Shown here in pieces: positions 34,684 to 43,439 of a stretch of DNA of 64,000 nt; position 1 is the stretch's first letter, and each line of letters begins with the position of its first letter. Source of the stretch: Deltaproteobacteria bacterium (GTDB lineage: Bacteria > JAMCPX01); contig JAMCPX010000030.1 in NCBI GenBank assembly GCA_023382265.1, positions 1 to 64,000 of the forward strand. The letters are read 5' to 3'. A program made the translations under genes and the position numbers. The notes under the pieces were generated by a model. It worked only from the letters and a program-made list of their open reading frames with translations, ran no database searches and was not told the origin of the DNA.

Positions 34684-36420
34684 ATGTATAAAAGATTTTT
34701 AGTCTATATCGGTGTTGGATTGGTGTATATGGCTATGGTGATATCAGGCTGCAGCAGCGGTAGCAGCAGTTCTACCAATCCCGGTTATGCAAATATATGT
34801 AATAGCTTTGCAGGCGGCACAAGACTTTTAAGCATATCGCCAACTACAGGTAGCCAGTTTGGCGATCAAAAGGTTACGGCAGTTATAAACAATTTTAATG
34901 CGGGCATTACAACAACAGCTTATCTGGGTAACATGGTAAGGGATTTTACGGTTACATCCCAATCAGGCAATGATGTTACCATAAGTTTTACAACAGCAGG
35001 TACACCGACCGCAGGAACGTATCCCCTTGTTATTTCCAACGGTAACGGTGTTTGTGAATATTATGAAAATGTGTACACCTATACCCCGCCTTTAAATAAG
35101 GTATTTAATACGTTTGTGGCAATAGGAGCAAGCTACACAGCAGGCTTTCAATCGGACAGCTATAATGGTGTTGCACAACTTAATGGACCTGCTACGTGGG
35201 TTGCAAGAATGGCGGGTGCATATTTTCCGCTACCATTATTCAAAATGCCGGGCATTCCACCCGCACCTGGATTTGATATACTTGATACAACCGGAAATAT
35301 TTCATTAAACAGTAGCGATCTTGTTTCTATCATAGAAAATGCCCTTATAAACCCGAAAACACAACAGTTTAATATCCCAGGCGTATTTGTAAATCCTTAT
35401 GTCCCGACGTATAACATAGCAATACCGGGTGCTGTTATTCAAGATGTAGTACTCGGACCAAATTCCCAATCTGGCAGGGTATTGGGTGTAATAGTACTTT
35501 CTAATATACTTTTTGAGCCGTTAGTTAATAATTTATTTGAAACGGTGGATATTCAGCCTGAGACTGTTATGGCTCAGGAATTGCATCCTACAATCATAAT
35601 GAGTACCGACCTGTACGGCAATGACATTATTGATGATAATACCACCCTTACGCAATTTACGCAGTTCATCACCCAGGCTGTGCAGGCATTTGCATCGACC
35701 GGTGCACAGGTATTTCTTGGAAACGTCCCACACATAAGTATATTTCCATCGAAACAACAGGGTGTGATCAATCAACTTGCCCAATGCCAATTAACCTTAA
35801 GTGATGTGCCTCTTCAGCAGCTTGATAATGCATCATGCTACGGCAGCAATTGTACCGATAACTGTTCAACGTTTAGCTCTAATTTTACATCTAATACAAA
35901 AGATGCAGGTTGTATTAAGGCTGCATGCGAGTCTATGGCGGGGACTAATAACAGGCTTGAGTCATTCAATAGTGAGTTTGCACAGGTTGTATCCCAATAC
36001 CCAAACGTACACATTGTACCGTTTGATGCACTTATGCGGGGTGATATTTCGTTAGCAGGACAGAGAATTAGTTTTGATACCTATGGTTTTCCTATTTACA
36101 AGATCAACGGGCAGACAATAACACTTAACCACCTTGGCGGGTTTTTCAGTCTTGACGGCCTGCATCCTACAAATACGGGTTATGCAATAATCGCATCCAT
36201 ATTTGTGCAGACAATAAATAATATACTCGGTACAAATGTCCCTTTGCCGCCGCTTGATAGTATTCTTGCCTCTGATCCATTATCACCAACAGCATTATCC
36301 GGTTATTGTTCACAGACTTCCAATAAAGAAAAGTTATATTGTCAATGTGTAAATGGATCCGGAGATCCCATGAGCGTAACGACATTCACATGCGAGACGC
36401 AATATAACATATACAAATAA
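34684..36420 (+). CDS. SGNH/GDSL-hydrolase-like lipoprotein
   Basis: The start at 34684 is preceded by GGGAGAGG; it gives 578 residues. The lipobox is 'VISGC' near residue 23, followed by a serine-rich linker. An IPT/TIG-like beta domain lies at about 45-130. The hydrolase part opens with 'FVAIGASYTAGF' (block I with Ala in the usual Asp place, Ser kept) and closes with 'LDGLHPTNTGYAII' (block V Asp and His). An insertion near residues 375-425 has several cysteines. It is probably a surface or periplasmic esterase; substrate unknown. Confidence 0.8.
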   Translation: MYKRFLVYIGVGLVYMAMVISGCSSGSSSSTNPGYANICNSFAGGTRLLSISPTTGSQFGDQKVTAVINNFNAGITTTAYLGNMVRDFTVTSQSGNDVTISFTTAGTPTAGTYPLVISNGNGVCEYYENVYTYTPPLNKVFNTFVAIGASYTAGFQSDSYNGVAQLNGPATWVARMAGAYFPLPLFKMPGIPPAPGFDILDTTGNISLNSSDLVSIIENALINPKTQQFNIPGVFVNPYVPTYNIAIPGAVIQDVVLGPNSQSGRVLGVIVLSNILFEPLVNNLFETVDIQPETVMAQELHPTIIMSTDLYGNDIIDDNTTLTQFTQFITQAVQAFASTGAQVFLGNVPHISIFPSKQQGVINQLAQCQLTLSDVPLQQLDNASCYGSNCTDNCSTFSSNFTSNTKDAGCIKAACESMAGTNNRLESFNSEFAQVVSQYPNVHIVPFDALMRGDISLAGQRISFDTYGFPIYKINGQTITLNHLGGFFSLDGLHPTNTGYAIIASIFVQTINNILGTNVPLPPLDSILASDPLSPTALSGYCSQTSNKEKLYCQCVNGSGDPMSVTTFTCETQYNIYK

Positions 36421-36437
36421 CCTTTACCGGACATTAT

Positions 36438-36890
36438 ATGTATACGGTTGTCAGGTACTATGTAAAGGCTGCCATTGTATTCCTGTTTCTCGGCATACTG
36501 CTCGGCGCCTACATGAGCTATGAGATCAATATTAGGGAAGTAGACATACCACATTCTATCGTAACGGCGCATACGCATCTCATACTCGTAGGTTTTGTTA
36601 TGATGCTTATCATGGGCGTTGCTCTGTGGCTTTTCCCAAGGCCGAGGGAAAGGGTTTTCTATAGCCCATACCTTTCTGAGGTTACATTTTATGTAATGTT
36701 TTTTTCAATCTTATTCAGGGCAATCGGAGAGACATTGGATGGGTTCATAACAATACCACTGATAGGATGGGATGTTTTAATTGCTTCATGGATTGAGGTT
36801 ATAGGCATAATACTGTTTTTCATAAATATATGGCAGAGGATAAAGCCTATTGGCAGTCATTTCAGGGAAGAAAAGGGTGAGAAGTTTTAA
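36438..36890 (+). CDS. Small heme-copper oxidase subunit I-like membrane protein
   Basis: A 150-residue protein with four hydrophobic segments. 'SIVTAHTHLILVGFVMMLIMGVALWLFPRP' resembles the second helix of subunit I of cbb3/NorB-type oxidases, including the low-spin heme His. It is about one quarter the length of a true catalytic subunit and lacks the copper-site histidines, so it cannot be an oxidase alone. It starts 17 bases after the SGNH gene. It may be a heme-binding sensor or assembly protein; that is a guess. Confidence 0.65.
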   Translation: MYTVVRYYVKAAIVFLFLGILLGAYMSYEINIREVDIPHSIVTAHTHLILVGFVMMLIMGVALWLFPRPRERVFYSPYLSEVTFYVMFFSILFRAIGETLDGFITIPLIGWDVLIASWIEVIGIILFFINIWQRIKPIGSHFREEKGEKF

Positions 36891-36976
36891 CCCATAAAAT
36901 CAATAAGGAAATTTATTCATTCGCCCGAGGTATCCATGCAAATGATGGGCCGTGTGATCCCCAGCTATCAGAATTG

Positions 36977-37006
36977 TTGACTTTTGTTCAAAAGAGAGTC
37001 AATAAT
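36977..37006. promoter_or_regulatory. Palindrome and possible promoter upstream of the hybrid kinase
   Basis: CTTTTGTTCAAAAG (36981-36994) is a perfect 6-2-6 palindrome nested between TTGACT (36977-36982) and AGTCAA (36997-37002). TTGACT with AATAAT (37001-37006) at an 18-base spacing could be a promoter, with the palindrome as its operator. Confidence 0.35.
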
Positions 37007-37034
37007 TTATCCATACAAGGAGGTGTGCTGAAAA

Positions 37035-39017
37035 TTGCTCCAATTTGTATACAAAAATATCTTTATTTTAGCCTTACTCCCTGTTGCTTTTCTCATAGAT
37101 GTAATGTTTTTACAGTATCAAGCTCCATGTATGTTTAAAACAGGGGATGTAAAATTCACCGCAGGCGCGGACACGACTACAGGTGTGGATTATTTATCAC
37201 ATTTTACAGCATTACATATCATCGACAAACATGGAGAAAGTGTCCATGCTACAGGCAAGTCAGCGTCTTTAGAAACATCGGGTATTATAATATTATCGCT
37301 AATCCTGATATTTGTCATTTATTCTTTGGTTGTTCTGTTATATTTACCCATGAAAAGGCTCATGCCGCTTATAGAAGATATTGATAAAGAAGGCTTTGTA
37401 ATAGATAACAGAGTAAAAACAGGCATATTCAGTTTTAACATACTATACAGGATTAAAGGCATAATTGAACATTTAAAACATAAGACAAAACATCTTGAAT
37501 CAATTGTTGAAGAAAAGAATAAAGAGCTCCAGAGGAAAGAATTTTATATAAATCACATGCACAACGCTGTGTGGGCGCTTGATGAAAATAATAACACGAT
37601 TGATGTAAATCCCGCTTTTACAGAATTGTTCGGTTACGCAAAAGAAGAAATGCTTGGTAAAAATGTCTTTGAATTCTTTGATGAAAAAAATAAAGATATA
37701 ATGAGGGCTGAATTTAGTAAACGAATAATGAGGACAATAACAACTTACGAGATCAATATTATTACTAAAACCGGTAAAGAACTGCCTATTCTTATAACAG
37801 GTGTTCCTGTTATAGAGAATGATAAGCTTGTGGGCAAACTCGGTGTTATTACTGATATCAGCTCCATACGCTTAACGCAGGCAGAGATAAGGCAAAAAAA
37901 CGTTGAACTCGAGAAGGCTAATAAGGCTAAGTCAGAATTTCTTGCAAATATGTCGCATGAATTAAGAACGCCATTGAATGCTGTTATCGGGTTTTCCGAG
38001 ATATTGCTTATGGAAAGTATGGGAGAATTGAATGAAAAACAAAGGGATTATATAAAGTCTATTCTCGAATCAGGCGAATACCTGCTTAATCTGATAAATG
38101 ATATACTCGACCTTTCCAGAGTTGAATCGGGACAGATGATATTTGAACCGTCCGAATTTTATATAAAAGATGTAGTTGAACAGAGTATAGCAATAATAAA
38201 GGAACGCGCACTAAAGAAGCGTATAAATATCCATGTAGAATATGATGAGACAGTAACAACTATATATGCAGATGAGAGGAAAATAAAGCAGGTATTATAT
38301 AATTTGCTCAGCAATGCTATAAAATTTACACCATCCGGCGGCAATGTAACTGTTGGAATAAATATGGATGGTAGAAATGTTTTATTCACTGTAGGAGATA
38401 CCGGTATAGGGATACCGAAAGAACTCATACCAAGACTTTTTCAGCCGTTCTCCCAGTTGCACCCTGAACATGAATCAATACATGAAGGTACAGGACTTGG
38501 GCTTACAATAGTAAAGTCTTTTATAGAGCTTCACGGCGGAGATGTATGGGTTGAAAGCATCCCAGCAAAAGGCAGCCAATTCTACTTTACAATCCCTGCA
38601 GATATAAAACATGGATATGTAAAGGTACAATCACAAAAACTACAAAAAACAGGTAAATGTAATACCGCATTTGTAATAGAATGGGATCAAGCATTATCAA
38701 AGCTTATAAGAAGTTATCTTGAGGATGCAGGATTAAGGGTAGAGTCTGCTTATGATGGTGACGAGGCTTTAACAAGACTTAAAAGATTTTCGCCTGATAT
38801 CATAATTCTTAACCCTTCTATTCCGAATAGTAAGGGATGGCATATAATAAAGAGCCTTCGGGAAAATCCAGCTGCAAATAATATACCAATCGTTATTATT
38901 TCATCTATGGAGGAGAGTAAGGATGCACTTAAATTTGGTGCATATGCATTTATACTGATACCTTTTGATAAAAAGGTATTTATAGAAGAAATTAATAAGA
39001 TTTGTGGGAGGGTATAA
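37035..39017 (+). CDS. Hybrid sensor histidine kinase (PAS-HisKA-HATPase-receiver)
   Basis: A 660-residue protein started by TTG at 37035, with AGGAGG about ten bases upstream. Two membrane segments (about 7-27 and 83-105) bracket a small periplasmic loop. A coiled coil and PAS domain follow (about 170-290). The HisKA H-box is 'ANMSHELRTPLNAVIGF' and the ATPase motifs are 'NLLSNAIKFTP', 'DTGIGIP' and 'GTGLGLTIVKSF', all intact. The C-terminal receiver has 'IIILNPSIPNSKGW', with Asn where the phosphorylated Asp should be, so it cannot take the phosphate in the usual way. Phosphate probably passes to the CheY-like protein encoded next. Confidence 0.93.
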   Translation: MLQFVYKNIFILALLPVAFLIDVMFLQYQAPCMFKTGDVKFTAGADTTTGVDYLSHFTALHIIDKHGESVHATGKSASLETSGIIILSLILIFVIYSLVVLLYLPMKRLMPLIEDIDKEGFVIDNRVKTGIFSFNILYRIKGIIEHLKHKTKHLESIVEEKNKELQRKEFYINHMHNAVWALDENNNTIDVNPAFTELFGYAKEEMLGKNVFEFFDEKNKDIMRAEFSKRIMRTITTYEINIITKTGKELPILITGVPVIENDKLVGKLGVITDISSIRLTQAEIRQKNVELEKANKAKSEFLANMSHELRTPLNAVIGFSEILLMESMGELNEKQRDYIKSILESGEYLLNLINDILDLSRVESGQMIFEPSEFYIKDVVEQSIAIIKERALKKRINIHVEYDETVTTIYADERKIKQVLYNLLSNAIKFTPSGGNVTVGINMDGRNVLFTVGDTGIGIPKELIPRLFQPFSQLHPEHESIHEGTGLGLTIVKSFIELHGGDVWVESIPAKGSQFYFTIPADIKHGYVKVQSQKLQKTGKCNTAFVIEWDQALSKLIRSYLEDAGLRVESAYDGDEALTRLKRFSPDIIILNPSIPNSKGWHIIKSLRENPAANNIPIVIISSMEESKDALKFGAYAFILIPFDKKVFIEEINKICGRV

Positions 39018-39403
39018 TAAAGATACTTGTTGTAGAGGATGAACCTAAAAGTGTAAAACTTATGAGGGATATCATTAAGATGAGGGCTCACACTATAATG
39101 GAGGCAAACAACGGTGTGTTGGCACTAAGGCTTATAAATGAGCATATCCCTGATCTTATATTTGTGGATATAAACCTGCCTGGTATGGATGGACTTACAC
39201 TGACAAAGCTCATAAAGATAAATCCAAGGATAAATAATATACCTGTTGTTGCAGTTACGGCATCCGCAATGAAAGGTGATAAGCAGAGGTTTTTGCAGGC
39301 AGGGTATGATGAATACATAAGTAAGCCGTTTCACGTAAATGAAATTATTGATATTTTGAATAAGTATGATGTTGATGCTAAGAAGGCACAAAGGCATAAT
39401 TGA
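39017..39403 (+). CDS. CheY-like response regulator (apparent ATA start)
   Basis: A single receiver domain of about 128 residues with intact acidic pair ('VVEDEP'), phospho-acceptor Asp ('IFVDINLPGMDG'), Thr/Ser ('VAVTASAM') and Lys ('ISKPF'). The receiver fold begins exactly at 'KILVVEDEP'. GGGAGGG (39006-39012) lies just before, so initiation at the ATA at 39017 (overlapping the kinase TAA) is the best-placed option. A TTG at 39002 is the only conventional codon but would put the ribosome site inside the coding region. It is the only phosphorylatable receiver of the operon. Confidence 0.85.
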   Translation: MKILVVEDEPKSVKLMRDIIKMRAHTIMEANNGVLALRLINEHIPDLIFVDINLPGMDGLTLTKLIKINPRINNIPVVAVTASAMKGDKQRFLQAGYDEYISKPFHVNEIIDILNKYDVDAKKAQRHN

Positions 39404-40432
39404 ATTAACGTACTTGTCGCGGATGACAGGATAGAAAACCTTAAATTAATCGAGGCAATACTTTTACCTCTTGGGTATAACATAATAGCGGTAAATAACG
39501 GCAAACAGGCGATTGATAAGATTAAAACAATTGAACCTGATATAGCACTTATAAATGTGCTTATGCCTGAAGTAGATGGTATAGAGGTATGCAGGCTAAT
39601 TAAAGCAGATAAACAAACGTCTTCAGTTCCTGTAATCATAATTACCGCACTCGACGACACAGAATCAAAGATAAGTGCACTTTCTGCAGGTGCAGATGAA
39701 TTTCTTACAAAACCGATCGATCGTTCCGAGCTGATATTAAGGGTAAAGAATCTTCTGAAAGTAAAACAGCACGTTGACAGCTTAAATAAAATAATAAGCG
39801 AGAAAACACGCTCTCTTCAAAGCACAATAGAAACGTTGAAGCAAGGTCAGATAAAAACAATTTATAAGCTGTCGAAGGTAGTTGAATATATGGATCAAAA
39901 TATAGGCAATCATAATGAAAGGGTTAGCAGATATGTGATGATAATAACCAACGCACTTGGAATATCAAGGGATGAAGCGGAAACCATATCTGTTGCAAGT
40001 TGTATGCATGATATTGGTAAAATTGGTGTGCCGCAGTCAATACTTTTAAAGCCTGATAGTCTTACGACAAACGAGTTTAAACAAGTTAAAGAGCATACTA
40101 CAATAGGTGCTAATATATTAAGCAGTGCAGGCTCAAAGATACTTGATCTTGCTGCTGAGATTGCATTGACACATCATGAGAGATGGGAGGGCAATGGCTA
40201 TCCCATGGGTTTAGCAGGGAATTTAATACCGATAACAGGGAGGATCACTGCCATTGCAGATGTATTTGATGCTTTAACTATGAAGAAAACATATAGACCC
40301 GCATTCTCAGTAGAGAATGCTATTGAGGCTATAAATGCAGAATCAGGTAAACATTTCGATCCGGAGCTTGTTGATGTGTTCTTAAAACGGATCAAAGACA
40401 TAATTGAAGTAACGTACCTTTTAAAGGACTGA
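39404..40432 (+). CDS. HD-GYP phosphodiesterase with degenerate receiver (apparent ATT start)
   Basis: The complete receiver is readable from 39404 ('NVLVADDRIENLKLIEAIL'), directly after the TGA of the previous gene and in the same frame. No ATG, GTG or TTG occurs before 39554, well inside the receiver, so the ATT at 39404 is the likely start (342 residues). The phospho-acceptor is Asn ('IALINVLMPEVDG'). A coiled linker leads to an HD-GYP domain with 'NHNERVSRY', 'SCMHDIGKIGVP', 'HHERWEGNGYPMGL' and 'IADVFDALT', all metal ligands present. It should hydrolyse cyclic-di-GMP. Readthrough of the TGA to make a two-receiver protein is the alternative. Confidence 0.85.
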   Translation: MNVLVADDRIENLKLIEAILLPLGYNIIAVNNGKQAIDKIKTIEPDIALINVLMPEVDGIEVCRLIKADKQTSSVPVIIITALDDTESKISALSAGADEFLTKPIDRSELILRVKNLLKVKQHVDSLNKIISEKTRSLQSTIETLKQGQIKTIYKLSKVVEYMDQNIGNHNERVSRYVMIITNALGISRDEAETISVASCMHDIGKIGVPQSILLKPDSLTTNEFKQVKEHTTIGANILSSAGSKILDLAAEIALTHHERWEGNGYPMGLAGNLIPITGRITAIADVFDALTMKKTYRPAFSVENAIEAINAESGKHFDPELVDVFLKRIKDIIEVTYLLKD

Positions 40433-40570
40433 ATCATTTTAGATACCTATATCAAAACACGAGTTGTAAACATATTTTCAATGGGTGACCATGTTTTTCT
40501 CCAACAATCTTTAAACCATGACCTAAATATAGAGGTTTTTACAGTATATGATGTTGATGTTAAGGTCTAA
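40433..40570 (+). pseudogene. Possible remnant of another receiver domain
   Basis: After the HD-GYP stop the same frame stays open for 45 codons. 'VVNIFSMGDHVFLQQSLNHD' looks like the first strand and helix of a receiver domain ('vlivDDHplvreGLr'), with one acidic residue. The frame ends inside the start of the GH31 gene. There is no conventional start codon before the internal ATG at 40481. It is probably a decayed gene fragment; the likeness is short and could be chance. Confidence 0.25.
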
Positions 40571-43010
40571 ATCGTATAGCCTGGTGATATTTCTTGTGTT
40601 ACTCTGGCTTGTTTCTTGTCAATCGAGCCATTCGGATTTTCTTACATTCAAAGAGCAGGGGTATAACTTAGCTATTAATCCTGACCACTTTTCTTATCAT
40701 ATATTCTTAAATAACGGCAATGTTATTAATGGGGTTAATTTTACATTTACAAGCTTTGATGGCTCTGTTAGTAACATAAGCACCAATTACTCTACCACTG
40801 CTAATAGTAATACTATACAAATGGTTGTGGGTGACAGTATTGGTAATAAGTTTGCTATAGATTTTACCTTAAGTGCGTATCAATTTACAGTAAGTATTTT
40901 TGCGATTGATCCTCAAAATATAAGGTGGGGTGGCGGGTGTTATGGAATAAGCCAGGGAGAACACATACTTGGTCTTGGGGAAAACTTTGATAGCATAGAC
41001 AACTATGGTAAAGTAAGAAGAATGTATCTTGAAATTCTACCATCCAGTGAAACCGATACAAATGAGGTACATGTTCCGATACCGTTTCTTATATCGACAA
41101 AAGGCTATGCTTTGTTTGTTAACAACAAGGATCAGGGAATTTTTGATGTCGGTGCTGCAAGCTCTGATCTGCTGTGTTTCAATTTTATTACATCGTCACT
41201 CGAGCTTCATTACTTTTTCAAGGCTAAGAGTGATCTGCCAGTAAAGTTTGTTGAGGATTATGCTGCAACAGCAGGTTATCCACCTTTACCTCCTGCATGG
41301 GCATTTGCGAGCATGTTTTGGAGAGATGAATATCCGTTGTCTACAGGTGATCAGGATATACTTGATGACGCCTATCAATTAAGGACAAGGCACATACCTG
41401 TTTCTGTATTATGGATAGATGCACCATGGGAAACCGGAGAAAATACATTTGATTATGATCTAACAAGGTTTAGTCAACCTACCCAAACAATATCCCAGCT
41501 TCAGAGTGAAGGTTTTTATGTTATAAACTGGGCAACAGAGCATATAAATGATCCTGTTCAGTCAAATGAACCTGCAACAGCACCATACTTTGATCAATGT
41601 GAGACAAATGGATATTTTGTTACAGGTTCAACAAGTTCTACGCTTCTGTTGCCATGGGGTAGGGGGGTTGCAGGAATCATTGATTTTACAAACCCTAATG
41701 CCAATGCATGGTATAAGATACTTATTAAAAAGCCTTTAGAAATGGGTAGCAGAGGATTCAAATTGGATTATGGAGAGGACGTTGTTCCCTCATTGGCTGG
41801 CACGCCAATTGATATATACAGGTTTTACAATAATGGCAGGGCTTACAATATGCATGCTGAATATAAGCTCTTATATCACAAAGATTTCTATGAGACTGCA
41901 ACTGCATTCTATCCAAAAGCTACAAATGGAGCTGATAATTTCTTTATAATTGCACGAACAGGTACTATAGGCTCACAATCCTATGTTGATGCTATCTGGC
42001 CCGGAGACCTCGATAACAACTTTTCTCCAAATACCATGTACTTTACCCAACCAGCAGCAAATGGTACATTACCCGGCTATGTGGGCGGATTGAAGTCATC
42101 AATACTTGGAGGCATAAATCTTGGTATTGTAGGCTTTCCTTTTTACGGCTCTGATATTGGCGGATATCGGGGTGGAACACCTACAGAAGAAGTAATGGCA
42201 AGATGGATAGAGTTCGGAGCATTCTCACCTATTATGCAGTATGGAGGTGCTGGTGACAGAAGACCATGGGTTGTATACGATCAACAGTTGTTGTCCATTT
42301 ATGAAACATACACAACATTGCATGCATTGTTATTCCCATATATATATTCAAACGCATACCAGGCTCATATTAAAGGTGTGCCTATAATGATGCCCTTATA
42401 CCTTCAATTTCCAAATGACCCGGAGATATTTAACAATCCATTTGAATACATGTTTGGTGATGCGATACTCGTCACACCTGTTGTATCGCAAAATATAAGC
42501 GAAGCTTCGGTGTATCTACCTGCTGGTAATTGGTATCCATTCAATGGCAGTATCGCAGTTGCAGGTGGTATAAGTGTGACTGTAAATACACCTCTTAATA
42601 CTATTCCAATTTTTGTTAGAACTGGTTCAATAATCCCTATGCTCACATATACCCCTGATACATTTATAACAGGAACAACGGTTACTGTTACAACACTCGC
42701 AAATGTCATAACAGCACAAACATTGCGTGTATATCCTGGTGCAAATGGGAATTTTACAATGTATGATGGTTCATCATTTACCCTGGTATCATCAAGTACA
42801 GGGTTAAATCCACAACATGGTATGAACCTTATAAACCAGTATGGTCAATCACTCCAGCCCTGCAATGTAATTGATAGCGGTGCGATTGCGTGCGGTATAA
42901 TCACAGGGGCTGATTTTACTGTGAATGGCAATATAAATGGAATCAATCTTTTTACCCTGTATGCAAAGCCATCTAATCCAGGTACAGTCTATAGGATAGA
43001 AGTATTTTAA
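40548..43010 (+). CDS. Glycoside hydrolase family 31 lipoprotein
   Basis: An 820-residue protein with a lipoprotein signal (lipobox 'WLVSC', about residue 25), so probably outer-membrane tethered. An N-terminal galactose-mutarotase-like domain precedes the (beta/alpha)8 barrel. The nucleophile Asp lies in 'GFKLDYGEDVVP', close to the K-x-D-x-G-E form of alpha-xylosidases such as YicI. The acid/base is probably the Asp of 'WPGDLDNNF'. 'FYGSDIGGY' and C-terminal beta domains follow. Likely an alpha-glucosidase or alpha-xylosidase. Downstream of the HD-GYP gene but separately started. Confidence 0.92.
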   Translation: MMLMLRSKSYSLVIFLVLLWLVSCQSSHSDFLTFKEQGYNLAINPDHFSYHIFLNNGNVINGVNFTFTSFDGSVSNISTNYSTTANSNTIQMVVGDSIGNKFAIDFTLSAYQFTVSIFAIDPQNIRWGGGCYGISQGEHILGLGENFDSIDNYGKVRRMYLEILPSSETDTNEVHVPIPFLISTKGYALFVNNKDQGIFDVGAASSDLLCFNFITSSLELHYFFKAKSDLPVKFVEDYAATAGYPPLPPAWAFASMFWRDEYPLSTGDQDILDDAYQLRTRHIPVSVLWIDAPWETGENTFDYDLTRFSQPTQTISQLQSEGFYVINWATEHINDPVQSNEPATAPYFDQCETNGYFVTGSTSSTLLLPWGRGVAGIIDFTNPNANAWYKILIKKPLEMGSRGFKLDYGEDVVPSLAGTPIDIYRFYNNGRAYNMHAEYKLLYHKDFYETATAFYPKATNGADNFFIIARTGTIGSQSYVDAIWPGDLDNNFSPNTMYFTQPAANGTLPGYVGGLKSSILGGINLGIVGFPFYGSDIGGYRGGTPTEEVMARWIEFGAFSPIMQYGGAGDRRPWVVYDQQLLSIYETYTTLHALLFPYIYSNAYQAHIKGVPIMMPLYLQFPNDPEIFNNPFEYMFGDAILVTPVVSQNISEASVYLPAGNWYPFNGSIAVAGGISVTVNTPLNTIPIFVRTGSIIPMLTYTPDTFITGTTVTVTTLANVITAQTLRVYPGANGNFTMYDGSSFTLVSSSTGLNPQHGMNLINQYGQSLQPCNVIDSGAIACGIITGADFTVNGNINGINLFTLYAKPSNPGTVYRIEVF

Positions 43011-43084
43011 CTTTAGTTCTTTCCCGTAGCTTATAAAATAAGGTTTTTTGTTTAACCTTTACCTGCTGGATCCAAAAGTGATTT

Positions 43085-43300
43085 TCACCAGATCCCCGGC
43101 AATAAACGGTAACGCACTTTTTGAGCGTATTCCTCGTATCCTTCAAGCACTTGTTGGAGCGTGAGGTCTTCTAACCGGGTTCGTACGACAAAGAGCGATG
43201 CAGACAGGAGCACCAGCGATATTATATATTGACGCAGATTTTTCGTCTCTGCCCGCTCACCTTCTCGCAGGCGCGAACAAACTTGAGGCTCTTTATTCAT
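43085..43300 (-). pseudogene. C-terminal fragment of an isoprenylcysteine methyltransferase-like protein
   Basis: The minus-strand frame ends 'RTRLEDLTLQQVLEGYEEY' then 'RYRLLPGIW', which matches the conserved C-terminus of ICMT/PEMT-type membrane methyltransferases. Only the last ~60 residues with one membrane segment remain; no start or upstream helices are found. The base composition is visibly more GC-rich than the neighbours. It is probably a relic of a transferred gene. The rest of the 43011-43439 gap holds no other gene. Confidence 0.5.
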
Positions 43301-43400
43301 CGCCACGTTCACTACAAAAACTTTCCTATTTTTAAATGCATTTTTTGGGTTAATTATCTGCAATGATAGAACCGCGGGTGGGTAAGATTTGCAGGGGTTC

Positions 43401-43428
43401 TTGACAAGAAGCATAATTTTATTAGAGT
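43401..43428 (+). promoter_or_regulatory. Candidate promoter of the CorC-type gene
   Basis: TTGACA (43401-43406), a 16-base spacer and TAGAGT (43423-43428). The ATG at 43440 follows by 11 bases without a ribosome site, as at other operon heads in this window. The -10 match is only 4 of 6. Confidence 0.35.
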
Positions 43429-43439
43429 AAAATCATTAT

